Assembly: GCA_030272155.1 (NCBI GenBank)
Contig: CP126198.1
Coordinates: 2,480,001-2,544,000 of the forward strand
From: Tetradesmus obliquus
Taxonomy: Eukaryota > Chlorophyta > Chlorophyceae > Sphaeropleales > Scenedesmaceae
Direction of reading: 5' to 3'
DNA length: 64,000 nt
Part shown: positions 1 through 9,670 of the stretch, piece by piece
How the letters are laid out: each line of letters starts with the position of its first letter
How positions within the stretch are numbered: the stretch's first letter is position 1
Made by a program: the position numbers and the translations under genes
Notes under the pieces: model-generated
What the model saw: the letters and a program-made list of their open reading frames with translations, nothing else
Databases searched by the model: none
What the model was told of the DNA's origin: nothing

Positions 1-358
1 AAACAGGCCGGCTGACACAGCTATGATGGTGTACCTATGTGAGCCAACTGGCTTGGGGTGCTCAAACAGGCGGGATGACACATATCCTCCGCCGCCCAGA
101 CCCAACATAAGGCCAGTCACGCGGCAACCCAGGCAGTCGCCTGACACAGCCGGCTGCTCCTGTTGCTGCTGCTGCGAGACCACAGCTGATGCTGCTGTTG
201 CTCCTGCTGCTGCCGGCGTTGCAGGAACGGGCGCCAGCTCATGCTGCGCTGAGCTGGGCTGCTGCTGCTGCTGCGGCACAGCTGCTTGCAGGATGCGCTG
301 GAGCATGCTACAGCCCCAGCAGTCCTGCTGCTGCTGCTGCTGCTGCTGCTGGGGTGCC
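1..358. other. non-coding 3' flank of the TMA7-like gene
   Basis: CTG/CAG-rich sequence downstream of the TMA7-like stop codon. It holds several short CTG runs (around 244-275 and 327-350). The open frames on both strands are poly-Cys, poly-Ser or poly-Ala shadows of these triplets. No gene or RNA is recognised. Confidence 0.5.
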
Positions 359-1252
359 TCACTTCTTTCCGGACTTCTTGAGTCCTGCTCCACCAACGGA
401 GCCAGCCTTGGCCTTTTCCTTGAGAGCCTTGAGGGCCTTCTCCTCCTGCAGCAGGACGTGATACAGTTTGTCCAGAGCAAACATTGTTATGACCACCGCA
501 AGTGTTGCTGGCATCCGAAGAAGCTGCATGCACTGGCACTGCTGCATGGTTTTGTCCAGGTGGCCGGGTGCAGTGCAGCTGCTTGCAGGAGAGGCTGCTG
601 CAAGCAGGCCAGGCGCACGATGCACTGGCAGCATCAGCAGCAGCGCTGGCTGCTGCGCATGTAGTGTACTGGCGTGACATGATAGCCAACCAGCACAGGT
701 ACTGCTAGGGTAGCCTCCCTTGCAGGCCAGCAGGCCAGCAGGCACATCATGCAAAGATTGGAGCGTAGTGCCTGCAACCTGCTGCTGCGATATACAACAC
801 TGGCTCACCTCCTTCTTCTTTGCCAGATGAGCAAGGTCCTCCTCGTCGTACTGCATTGCATGGAATGATAGAAATAATCAAGTGCATGTCCTGTAGAAGC
901 CTGCTGTGTGGTTGCAGTCCAAGTGGTGCGGCTGGGAGCGGCTGACTGTTGCAACGTGTGCTGCCCTTGCAAACACTTGCCGGCTGGAAGCCCACTGCTG
1001 GTATGAGACAGCTGCAGCAGTTTAAAATACATCTAGTGCCTCCATGCATCAACCTGTCAATCATGGAGCAGCCAACAATGCTGCTGCTGCTGCTGCAAGT
1101 GTCAGCCCACCTCCTTGGGGCCCTTCTTTGGCGCCTTCAGGGGCTTAGCCTTGCCAGCCTGCGTACAAGATATAATGATCGTGTAAGTCAACCCCATTAA
1201 CTGCCGTGAGCTGCAAGACCTGCCGGAGAAAGCGGACCTCTTTGCCGACCAT
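359..1252 (-). CDS. TMA7: TMA7-like translation-machinery-associated protein (4 exons)
   Basis: Small, highly basic ribosome-associated protein of about 69 residues; family members are about 64. Exons on the minus strand are 1252-1220, 1158-1111, 850-809 and 445-359, all joined in phase 0. Exon 2 carries the family signature AGKAKPLKAPKKGPKE. Exon 3 carries DEEDLAHLAKKKE and exon 4 ends in GGAGLKKSGKK, the conserved TMA7 C-terminus. Donors are GTCTTG (weak), GTGGGC and GTGAGC; acceptors are ACGCAG, AATGCAG and CTGCAG. The first exon (beginning MVGKE) is the least certain: it gives an in-phase join and the expected Gln before AGK, but its donor is poor and its sequence is not conserved. The family is linked to cytoplasmic translation in yeast. 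The gene is divergent from the VMA12-like gene, with about 330 bp between the two starts. Confidence 0.85.
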
Positions 1253-1581
1253 GGTTGCTGGACCTGCCTGCAAATAATCACAGAGTGCGAAAGCTTGAGT
1301 TGCAGCAAACAGGAGCTGCTCACTGAGCCGGGAGAAACAGTACACACGCAAGGTATGTCAAAACTGTTCAACTCAACTCGCATGACAACTCTGCTCGCAC
1401 TCTGTTTAAGGCGTCGATCCTTCCTTATGCATGTTGCTTTTGCACATCAGTTTGCACAGAAAGTGCCTACATCTCTTGCATGCTCGTTCTGCTCGCAACA
1501 ACCCCAGCCTGATGCTGCAGTGCTTTGTCCTGCTGCTCTGATCTCCCTGTCAACATCACTGGTGACCAGGACTCCCACAAC
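1253..1581. promoter_or_regulatory. shared divergent promoter region of TMA7 and VMA12
   Basis: This 329-bp gap separates the two predicted ATGs, so it must hold both 5' UTRs and both core promoters. No TATA box is obvious. The assignment rests on gene arrangement only. Confidence 0.4.
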
Positions 1582-3543
1582 ATGGGACACAAGAAAGCAG
1601 ATGCAGAAACTGAAAACAGCAACGAGCAGCAGCTGGGCCGGTTTGGCTTCAGCAGCACGCCTCAAATACGTGCACTGCTGTCAGAGGCGGTGCAGCATCC
1701 ACAGGCCTCACAGGTAGGGCCACAGCCACTGCCATCCGCCTGTTATACTGCGTTGTCTACGTCATTTATTCACATGCATGCTTGCTTGATACCGGTCCTG
1801 CAAGCATGTGTGCCAGTGCTGGTCAACTGCTGTGTTGCACTTGCAGGAGCTGAGGGCCCTGTGCCAGCAACACCTGGATGCAGATGCTGTGCCTTGGAAG
1901 GTGGTCCAGCGTGTCTGCAGTGAGCTGAGGTGCGGGCATGCAGCAGCTGTCCTTCGAAAGCGTGTAGCCATGGCTGGACCTTGCGATGCCAACATGCGCA
2001 TCGCGCCAACAGCTGGAGCATGCGATCAGCACACACAGCAGCAGAGCTCTGCAGGCGTTGCGGGCAAACATCCCTATGAGATATCTTGCAGTGAAGCAAC
2101 AGCATATAGCCACATGCTATCGTAGACATGACACATTTGCCTGCGCTGGCTGCAAGTGGCATGCTCATGGCGGTTGTCGGCCGTTGCAACTGAGCAATGC
2201 GCACTCAAACCGCAAAGCTTGACGTGCGCCTCCTGCCGCACACTGTGTTGCGCTGCCTGCAGGCAGCCTGCCTCTGACCAGGACAGCAGCAGCAGCAGCG
2301 TTGTGCAGCAGCCCGCGCCAGTCACCTGCCAGGGTGCAAAGCTGGTGCTGCCCAGCCCCCCAGCCCGCCAGCGCAGCAAGCAGCTGCAGGAGCACCTGGC
2401 AAAACTGCAGGACAAGGTGCGGATAGATACATCGACAGTTGTGATACAGGGAACAGCGCACCAAGCAGTTGGCGGGCGATCCAGACATTGTGTCAACAGT
2501 TGCTGCTAGTTCCAGGGCGGTCGACCTTCGACTGTCTCTGGCTGCAGCATGTGATGGCGTTGGCGTTATGGTGTACAGCGCTGGTTGGCACTGGTCTTTG
2601 CGTGCTCAGGGGGTGCGAATCAACAGCAGAGGGCATATCAGCTGTCATTGGCATCTGCTTCAAGGGGTCTTAAAATACGGCGTCTGCAATTGTATCGGCG
2701 CCCACCTCTGCAGTCTTCAGATGGACCGACTATTGGGAAGCTTCACAAGCGCTGCTGCTGTTGTGCTGCTGCTGCACTGCTGCTGCTGCACTGCTGCTGC
2801 TGCTGCTGCTGCACTGCTGCCCTGCAGGTCGACCAGCAGCGCTACGCAGAAATGGTGGCAGATGTTGCGCAGCAGGAGCAGAAGGCAGCAGCAGCAGCGC
2901 AGGACCCTTTCTTCCCCACCACAAAGCTGCAGATGTCATTTGGGCTTCATGTGCTGGCCACCATGGGTGCTTTCAGCGTGCTGGGGTACTATGCAGGGCG
3001 GTTGCTGCTGAACAGCAACACGTGGGTGAGTGGGCATGCACCGTGCAGTTGTTGAGGGCCGCGAATTTGGTGGAACTACAACGCAGCTGCTTGAGTTAGT
3101 GGGCACGTCAGGTGTCTGCAGCGGCTCAATTTGAAGCCCCAGCGTGTGAGTTGCGTTCAACCAGCACCCTGCCTGTGTGTTGCTTGCGTTAGTGCTGGGA
3201 CTCGTGTTGAACAGATGTGTTAACGTCTGCTGCTACTCTGCTGCTGCTGCTGCCGCTGCCGCTGCTGCAGGCTGGTGTGCTTGGCGCGTTGGGGCTTGCT
3301 GCTGGGCTGCTGCTTGAGACAGCGCTGCTCATCATCCGCACCAACATGCCGGTGCCACTGGACCAGACGTATGCACACCTGCTGGACAAGAAATGGGATA
3401 CGTGGCAGGACAAGCAAGGGCAGCAGGATGCAGCAGGCGGCAGCAGTAGCAGCAGGCCGGCAGGTGCCGGCAAGGCGCAGCAGAGGAAGCGAGGGGGAAG
3501 GAGTAGCCGGCCAGAGCATGCTGGGCATTCGAAGAAGGAGTGA
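1582..3543 (+). CDS. VMA12: VMA12/TMEM199-like V-ATPase assembly factor (5 exons)
   Basis: ER membrane factor expected to help assemble the V0 sector of the vacuolar H+-ATPase. Exons are 1582-1713, 1847-1929, 2263-2416, 2828-3025 and 3271-3543. Phases match at every junction, giving 279 residues. The family signature spans exons 3-4: KQLQEHLAKLQDK joins VDQQRYAEMVADV, the charged helix before the membrane part. Two hydrophobic segments follow: one around SFGLHVLATMGAFSVLGYYAG in exon 4, and one around GVLGALGLAAGLLLETALLI at the start of exon 5. This is the usual two-helix C-terminal topology. The tail is basic and Ser/Gly-rich (KRGGRSSRPEHAGHSKKE). A TGTAA poly(A) motif lies 21 nt past the stop. 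The start ATG opens MGHKKADAETENSN. Family assignment is by motif; function is inferred from the family. Confidence 0.85.
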
Positions 3544-3563
3544 TGGCATGAGCTGCATGCTGC

Positions 3564-3568
3564 TGTAA
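3564..3568 (+). terminator. TGTAA polyadenylation motif of the VMA12-like gene
   Basis: TGTAA is the usual poly(A) signal of chlorophyte nuclear genes. Here it sits just after the stop codon, which supports both the gene end and the algal assignment. Confidence 0.5.
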
Positions 3569-4141
3569 TGTTTAGGTATGTTTGAATTCGGCTGCATAGC
3601 TGGGGTTGAAGCGGCTTTGTCAGTTTCCGCTTCTTATGCCGTGCATACATGCTGTTGTTTGGATGGCCCATCGGGTGCTTCGCACGGGGTTCCTTGGCAT
3701 AGCACACTGGGATGGCAAGGTCGCTCCTGCAACAGCGCATCAGCCAGTCTTGTACAGTTCAACCTACCAGGGAGCTATTGGTTGGCTGTTGAGTGGCCAT
3801 AGCCATATGCATGTGTGCATGCGCATTGGGCCAGTGGGCATATGCATATACATTGGTTCTTTGCAGTCTGGGGCAGCAACAGTATAAAGGGTTACAGCAA
3901 CAGTAGTAGCGTCAAGTTACATGTGAACAGGGCGCATGGCTGTCACTGACTCAGTCAGACTGATGGCATTGGACCATGCAGGTGCCACAAGCACCAACGT
4001 CGATCGCTGCGGTCGCGTCAGCAGCGAAGTGTAGCAAGCAGAGCTACGACCTGGCCATGTAGGCAGGCACACAGCGTGCCAAGCTCCAAATCTACGGATC
4101 GCAGTGCACGTGCACCAGTGTGACGACCAGCCTGGCAGGGC
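3569..4141. other. intergenic region
   Basis: No gene recognised. There are only short open frames without motifs, and a small palindrome (CTGACTCAGTCAG) near 3948. Confidence 0.4.
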
Positions 4142-4864
4142 CAGCTGGGTATGGTACAAACGTAGCATCTGCATTTTGCAACAAATCAACACAGCTTGCA
4201 AGCAGACAGCCATGCTGGCATAGCAACCTGCTGTATGTGGCAGGCACAGTAAGGCACAGCTGCCAGTGCTGCTGCTTTGGTTTGCTTGCATCCCAACTGC
4301 ACAGCAGGGCCCCCACCTGCCAGCAGCAGCAGCTTCAAACTGCTAGTAATTTTGAGCTCCAGAATTCGCCTTGATCACACAAGAAGGATGTTTGCAGGAA
4401 ACTGTGTAGAATACTAGTCCTCAACAAACTCTGTGCAGCCACACTAGCTGCACGCGCGCAGCAGCTGCCGGTGGGCCTGAAGCGGTGTTGCGCAGTATGT
4501 CACAGATATGACAGTTGAAACTGTATGTGCAGCGCACAGCGCCAAGCAGCAGAGCGCAACAGCAGCGGCAGGGCACTTGGCACACCAGAACTGCAGTGCC
4601 TGATCAGCCAGCAAGGGAAGCCCAGAAGTATTACATTACACATCAAAACATGTTGCAGGCAGCAGCACCCACAGCAACACTCTACAGCGCAAGTTAACAT
4701 ATGTAACAGTCGAGTCGGGGCACTTCAGGGCAACGTGTTTTTAGCTCTTTTCTTGCAGTACACTGTGCCACTGCTAACAGCTCAAATTGATTTAGATTCG
4801 TCGTTGAAAGCTTGACATTTATATGTAGGCCACTTGTTCGCTACGTTTGTACCATGCCCAGCTG
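4142..4864 (+). mobile_element. 723-bp TIR element, copy 1 (MITE-like)
   Basis: The left end CAGCTGGGTATGGTACAAAC is the inverse of the right end over 25 bp, with one mismatch at position 9 (T against C). The interior carries only short ORFs (up to 96 codons) and no transposase motif, so it would be non-autonomous. The copy at 8424-9146 appears identical, offset by exactly 4282 bp. Confidence 0.75.
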
Positions 4865-4972
4865 AGACCGGTCAAACTCCATGATGCCGCAGGCTGTTGT
4901 TTGACCTGACCAGTTACTTCTGTTCACACTGCTGCTAGAAGCACAGCTAACATATCCATACGTTTTGGATTC

Positions 4973-7176
4973 ATGCCTGCAGGGGGGCTGTCCATGGTGC
5001 GCAAGCACCCTTCAGGATGGAAGAGCAACCGCAGCACCACGGCCATGAGGGTGGCGGCGGTGGTGTGTGTGATAATGGCTTTGACCACAGCTGACGAAAA
5101 GTTTACGCCCGCATATTATTACATAGAGCAGTACCCTGACTACGCCAAGGAGGTACACGGGGACCTGAACCGGTTCTGCAAACTTCATCACAAGAACTTC
5201 ACAGCAAACGGCACAGTGGCTACACCCAAGCATGGCGGCAGGCCCTCAAATGTCCCACATGCTGTCGCCTTCCATGCCAGCACAATATTCAAGGCTGGCA
5301 AGGTGGTAAAGGCCTACCCATCGGCAGATTCAAAGAGAAAGGTTGATGTGCACGTGTGGTGGACTTCAATCGAAGTCGCATGTCAGGAAAATGACACACT
5401 GCGCCAGCTGTGCACTGACTACAACATCACACCCAAGAGACTGCTGAAGTACATGAAATGGGCTGACCCCGACCTGGTGCGCAGGAGAATAGATGTGAAG
5501 CTGGACTTGACAAAGATACAGAAACAAAGGCGAAAGGCAGCAGCTGCGGCGCTGTGGCAGAAGTACCAAAGTGACCCCGACATGCTGCAGCGCATATATT
5601 TCGTTGATGAGTGCAAATTCTGGATGTCAGACCTGGCAGGCGGCTCCGTCAAGGTCTATTGTGATGCACACGATGAAAACGTGCATGCTGTGCTGCCATG
5701 CAAATGGATGCGCAAGGGCAAGGACGCAGAGCCGGTCAAGTTGCACTTTGTCTGCGCCGTCAACGCTGTGCACGGGCCCGTCTACTGCAAGTTTGTCACC
5801 GGCACAACAGACAACAAGGACCATGCTGGCAACCTCAATGTACCGTACATGGTGAGTGTGCGCTGCTACTGCGCAGGCGCCTGCCATCGAAAGACATGCC
5901 AGCCCTGCTGTACTGTGTAGTAACAGTCCCGCAGTGCTTTTTTTAGTGCTGTAGTGAAGCTGCAGCGCTGCCCGTCCTCTGCTGTGAACATAACAGCAGA
6001 GTAACTTGGTGACAGTACAATGACACCACCTGCAGCAGCAAGCTGGAAACCAATGTGCAAGGATTGGTGCATGTCACATCCGCGCGTGCTCACGCGCAGC
6101 ACACTGCCCCCTGGCTGCAGCCAGTTGTCATATGCTGCAGCGCAGAACTCAAAGTCGCGCTCCAGCACCTGCTGCCTGCTGCTGCTGTAATAACCCTTGT
6201 CATGACATGAGCCATCAGCTTGAATCAGCATGTTGTGCTGTGCATGGAGGAAATTAATCCGCCCATCCCACCAGTCCACTGCTACCTGAGCACACATACT
6301 GCTGCTGATGCCTAACCAATACAGCATGCACACCAGCTGCTCCTCGCTTGTGTGCATGTAGCCCATGCATGTGCCAACCATATCAGCCAGCACACATGCA
6401 CACATCTTGCACTGAAGCGCTGCTGCTGTGGCGACTGCACGCGGCGCGCAGAACTTGAAGTGCTGCACACCTGGCAAGCAGCCAGTCAAGCCCCAGAACA
6501 ATCTCTGCCCCCTCATAGACTTGGTGATGTATCTGACCTTGTCTGCACTGAGCCTGATGTAGAAGCGTCCCATCGCATCCATCCACACCGCTGCGTTGCG
6601 CTCCTGCGCTGCTAACAAGGCTGCGCGCTGCCAATCCGGCAATTCTTGCACCTGCAGTTGAAGGACAAACCAACCCAGCAGGCCAAGAGCATGACTCAGC
6701 TGGAGTTTGTTCACTGCATGATGGAGATCAAAGACATAGCCAACCAACAGCAGGCGCAGCGCGGCACTACGCCGCTGTACATCTTTGACAACCCAAGTGT
6801 TCACCTGGGGAAGGATGGCCTACAGATGTTGGTTGCAGGTGGCATCAATGAAGATCAACTGCTGCACATTGCACCCTACTCCCCAGATTTCAACAAGCCC
6901 ATTGAACATGCATTTGGCAGCCTCAAAGCAGCCTTCCGCAACTACTTGTATAACAGCTGCCAGCTGGGTGGTGCTGATGTGAAGCCGCGAGACCTGCAGC
7001 ACGGCCTGTACAACACCTTTATGAAGATCACAGCTGCATCTGTCATGGCTGATGTATTGAAGCTGCCAGATTTGTGGAACATGGTGCGCAGCCGCAAGAG
7101 GAGTCTTTGTGTGTGCCGAGACGGGAAGCAGCGCCGCGGCACTGCTGGCGACTACCCCAGGAAAGACCAGCGCTGA
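4973..7176 (+). CDS. Tc1/mariner-like DDE transposase, one intron
   Basis: Exons 4973-5851 and 6658-7176 join in phase 0 (donor GTGAGT, acceptor CTGCAG) to give 465 residues. The N-terminal part resembles a helix-turn-helix region (GGRPSNVPHAV, then PKRLLKYMKW). The catalytic core is readable: first Asp in YFVDECKFWM, second Asp in LYIFDNPSVH, and the typical PYSPDFNKPIEHAFGSLK segment bearing the third acidic residue, with 38 residues between the second Asp and that Glu. The motifs fit the DDE_3/IS630-Tc1-mariner superfamily and all three acidic residues are present, so the enzyme may be active. The upstream Met choice is uncertain; MRVAAVVCV at 5045 is an alternative. A TGTAA motif lies at 7584-7588. 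The gene sits between the two identical 723-bp TIR elements, which it might mobilise. Its 806-bp intron is almost wholly occupied by an antisense ORF. Confidence 0.85.
5866..6582 (-). CDS. antisense PD-(D/E)XK-nuclease-like ORF inside the transposase intron
   Basis: A minus-strand frame stays open across virtually the whole transposase intron and runs to 6804 in the second transposase exon. Inside the intron the first Met (MDAMGRF) lies at 6582, giving 238 residues. The C-terminal half has the layout of Vsr/DUF559-type nucleases: EEQLVCMLYWLG (helix with Glu), GRINFLHAQHNMLIQADGSCH (two strands ending in xDG..H), then RDFEFCAAAYDNWL and SVLRVS. In relatives the strands usually read DF...IE(V/I)DG; here they read NF...IQADG, so two usual acidic positions are Asn and Gln. 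The protein may be inactive or a divergent family. Expression is unknown. A separate mobile insertion that became an intron, or a homing-endonuclease-like passenger, are possible readings. Assignment is by pattern only. Confidence 0.5.
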   Translation of the reverse strand: MDAMGRFYIRLSADKVRYITKSMRGQRLFWGLTGCLPGVQHFKFCAPRAVATAAALQCKMCACVLADMVGTCMGYMHTSEEQLVCMLYWLGISSSMCAQVAVDWWDGRINFLHAQHNMLIQADGSCHDKGYYSSSRQQVLERDFEFCAAAYDNWLQPGGSVLRVSTRGCDMHQSLHIGFQLAAAGGVIVLSPSYSAVMFTAEDGQRCSFTTALKKALRDCYYTVQQGWHVFRWQAPAQ

Positions 7177-8423
7177 GTCTGCTGTTGTGCTGCTGCATGG
7201 CATGTAGGGATTGTGGCTGTCAGCTGCATGCAAGATGGCTGGCCAGCAGTGCACAGGGTGTCACTCAGAGAGCCCTTGAGCTCACCTGTTTGAGGGCACC
7301 TGCGCTTGTCGCCGTCCTGCATGTTCGCACCGCCCGGGGCTTGGGAGGTGCTGGCACCATGCTGCTGTAGGGTGGTTACTTCCTGGTGTTCACCTGAGAG
7401 CGAGTGTGGGAACAAAATGGCATGTTCAGAAGCTTATTGTATGAGTAAACTACATGTGGATGTTGTGCTTTGGTGCTCAGACTTGTCAGGAGCGGTTCCT
7501 GCTTCAAACGACTGCTGCAAGGCAGCAAGGCACTTGGTGGCCATTTCACATACAGGCATTTGCAGTCATGCTGAATTGCCGAATGTAATGGTAAAATTCC
7601 TGTCATAATTCAACTACGCTCGAAGCTCTTGAACATGGCTCCTGCTGCTGTCACTCGCGTTGGTTGTGACGACTGTTGGCCTGCCAAGCGATATGCACGG
7701 AGCCTGCAAGAAACCTTGCGGTCGATTAACTTTTAAATTTGATGATTGATTTAAGCATGGCTTGAGCCGAAATAAACTGCGATATGGTGAAGAACTTCAA
7801 GACGGAAAGGTGCCCTGAAACAAGCCTGCTCCGAGCCACACAGCTGCCACGCTGCCAACTTATCATCGTCGACACATTATGCAACGTACCTTTGGTTAAA
7901 GCAGAAAACCAATCCTGACGGGCCCTCGCAAGCCCACGTTGCAGGTGAGCCTGACGGGTCAACACGGATGTCCAGAGCACTGCAGCTCGATCGCGCTGCT
8001 GCAGCACCTGCATACAATTTGTTTTGAACATTGAACGACGTTAAACACAGCGCAGTGCTGAAAGGCTTCGCCAAAAAATTAGGTGGCAGCAGTGAGGCAC
8101 CTGCTGGCACATGCTGCTGCTGTCACGCCCACCAACAACTGCAGTTGAAAAACACATGCCACCGTGATTCACAGCACACATAGCTGTAACGTTTCCTGTT
8201 GTCTGCTGCTGCTGCTGCTCCTGCCCAGGCAGATATCATATATTGCAAACAGTGCTACTGCCGCAGTAAAATCAGCTGCATACCCAGCAGCAGCAGGAGC
8301 ACATCAGCCATAGCATAAAAAGGTAGGTGTGCACTTCAGGCACCAAGTCCAGGAACAGCAACAGAAGGGATGCAGTGCAGGCTAAGAACTGCTGCAGCAA
8401 AGGCTGGCATGCAATCACAGTCT
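7177..8423. other. non-coding part of the transposon region
   Basis: Downstream of the transposase stop. It contains a TGTAA motif at 7584-7588 and a locally AT-richer stretch (about 7570-7910), then a CTG run near 8203-8220. No second transposon gene is seen. Confidence 0.45.
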
Positions 8424-9146
8424 CAGCTGGGTATGGTACAAACGTAGCATCTGCATTTTGCAACAAATCAACACAGCTTGCAAGCAGACAGCCATGCTGG
8501 CATAGCAACCTGCTGTATGTGGCAGGCACAGTAAGGCACAGCTGCCAGTGCTGCTGCTTTGGTTTGCTTGCATCCCAACTGCACAGCAGGGCCCCCACCT
8601 GCCAGCAGCAGCAGCTTCAAACTGCTAGTAATTTTGAGCTCCAGAATTCGCCTTGATCACACAAGAAGGATGTTTGCAGGAAACTGTGTAGAATACTAGT
8701 CCTCAACAAACTCTGTGCAGCCACACTAGCTGCACGCGCGCAGCAGCTGCCGGTGGGCCTGAAGCGGTGTTGCGCAGTATGTCACAGATATGACAGTTGA
8801 AACTGTATGTGCAGCGCACAGCGCCAAGCAGCAGAGCGCAACAGCAGCGGCAGGGCACTTGGCACACCAGAACTGCAGTGCCTGATCAGCCAGCAAGGGA
8901 AGCCCAGAAGTATTACATTACACATCAAAACATGTTGCAGGCAGCAGCACCCACAGCAACACTCTACAGCGCAAGTTAACATATGTAACAGTCGAGTCGG
9001 GGCACTTCAGGGCAACGTGTTTTTAGCTCTTTTCTTGCAGTACACTGTGCCACTGCTAACAGCTCAAATTGATTTAGATTCGTCGTTGAAAGCTTGACAT
9101 TTATATGTAGGCCACTTGTTCGCTACGTTTGTACCATGCCCAGCTG
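8424..9146 (+). mobile_element. 723-bp TIR element, copy 2 (MITE-like)
   Basis: Same length, orientation and, as far as read, identical sequence as 4142-4864, including the 25-bp inverted ends. Flanks are CACAGTCT on the left and GGCACTTG on the right, with no evident target duplication. Confidence 0.75.
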
Positions 9147-9487
9147 GGCACTTGCACACACTGACAGCCGATCACTCCGCGAGATAAGGGCTGTGACGTA
9201 GTTTGCAAGTTTTGGTCACGTCACACTCAACTCACACACTCGTAGAGTTACGCATTCACGATGATCGTCTCGCCTCCTTCCGAGACCAAGGTGACCATGT
9301 GCACAACATTCTACGACGATGCACCACGGTCAGTGCTGCCTCAAGTGCCTGGATTTCGCGAATCAGGGTTAAAGAGTGATTCCATGGACTCAATATCTCC
9401 CGAAAAAGGTTGAGCGGCCCATGTGCCGGGAGTGACAGTGTGAGGGTCCAAAATACGGATGAGTGACGTACGAGTTCACCACAAGGC

Positions 9488-9494
9488 TATAAAA
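9488..9494 (+). promoter_or_regulatory. TATA box of the Hog-domain gene
   Basis: TATAAAA lies 177 bp before the start codon at 9671, with an apparent 5' UTR rich in CAACC between. Several TGACGT/GACGTA elements lie just upstream (9195-9475). Position and sequence fit a core promoter. Confidence 0.55.
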
Positions 9495-9670
9495 GCTCCG
9501 ATATGTTTACAAACCAGCATCTTACTCACACAACAGAATCTTGTTGACAAACCAGCAACGCAACCCTCGCAAGCGATATCTTTGCTGACCTTCAACCAGC
9601 CTTCGGTGTTGAACCACTGAACACCAGGGCCTACGTGTGACACAATCTTCGGCTACCTGAGTTCGTTAAT

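Larger units (their letters stand above)
4142..9146 (+). mobile_element. composite-like transposon region (paired TIR elements around a DDE transposase gene)
   Basis: Two identical 723-bp elements (4142-4864 and 8424-9146) in direct orientation bracket a spliced Tc1/mariner-like transposase gene. The internal segment (4865-8423) begins AGACCGG and ends CACAGTCT, so its ends are weakly inverted (AGAC/GTCT). No reverse transcriptase or integrase is present, and the terminal repeats do not begin TG and end CA, so this is not an LTR retrotransposon. No clear target-site duplication was found at the outer edges or around either 723-bp copy. Identity of the two copies argues for a recent event. Whether the whole 5-kb block moves as a unit is inference. 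Confidence 0.55.

Noticed and set aside
23-689. Overlapping ORFs on both strands rich in Cys, Ser, Ala or Leu
   Set aside because: They are frame shadows of CTG/CAG runs, with no splice support and no motif.
5866-6804. Full 312-codon version of the antisense ORF
   Set aside because: Its first 49 codons overlap the second transposase exon and are its antisense shadow; the in-intron Met at 6582 is the safer start.
4142-9146. LTR retrotransposon reading of the 723-bp direct repeats
   Set aside because: Ends are CAGCTGGG/CCCAGCTG rather than TG/CA, each repeat has its own 25-bp inverted ends, and the interior encodes a DDE transposase, not reverse transcriptase.
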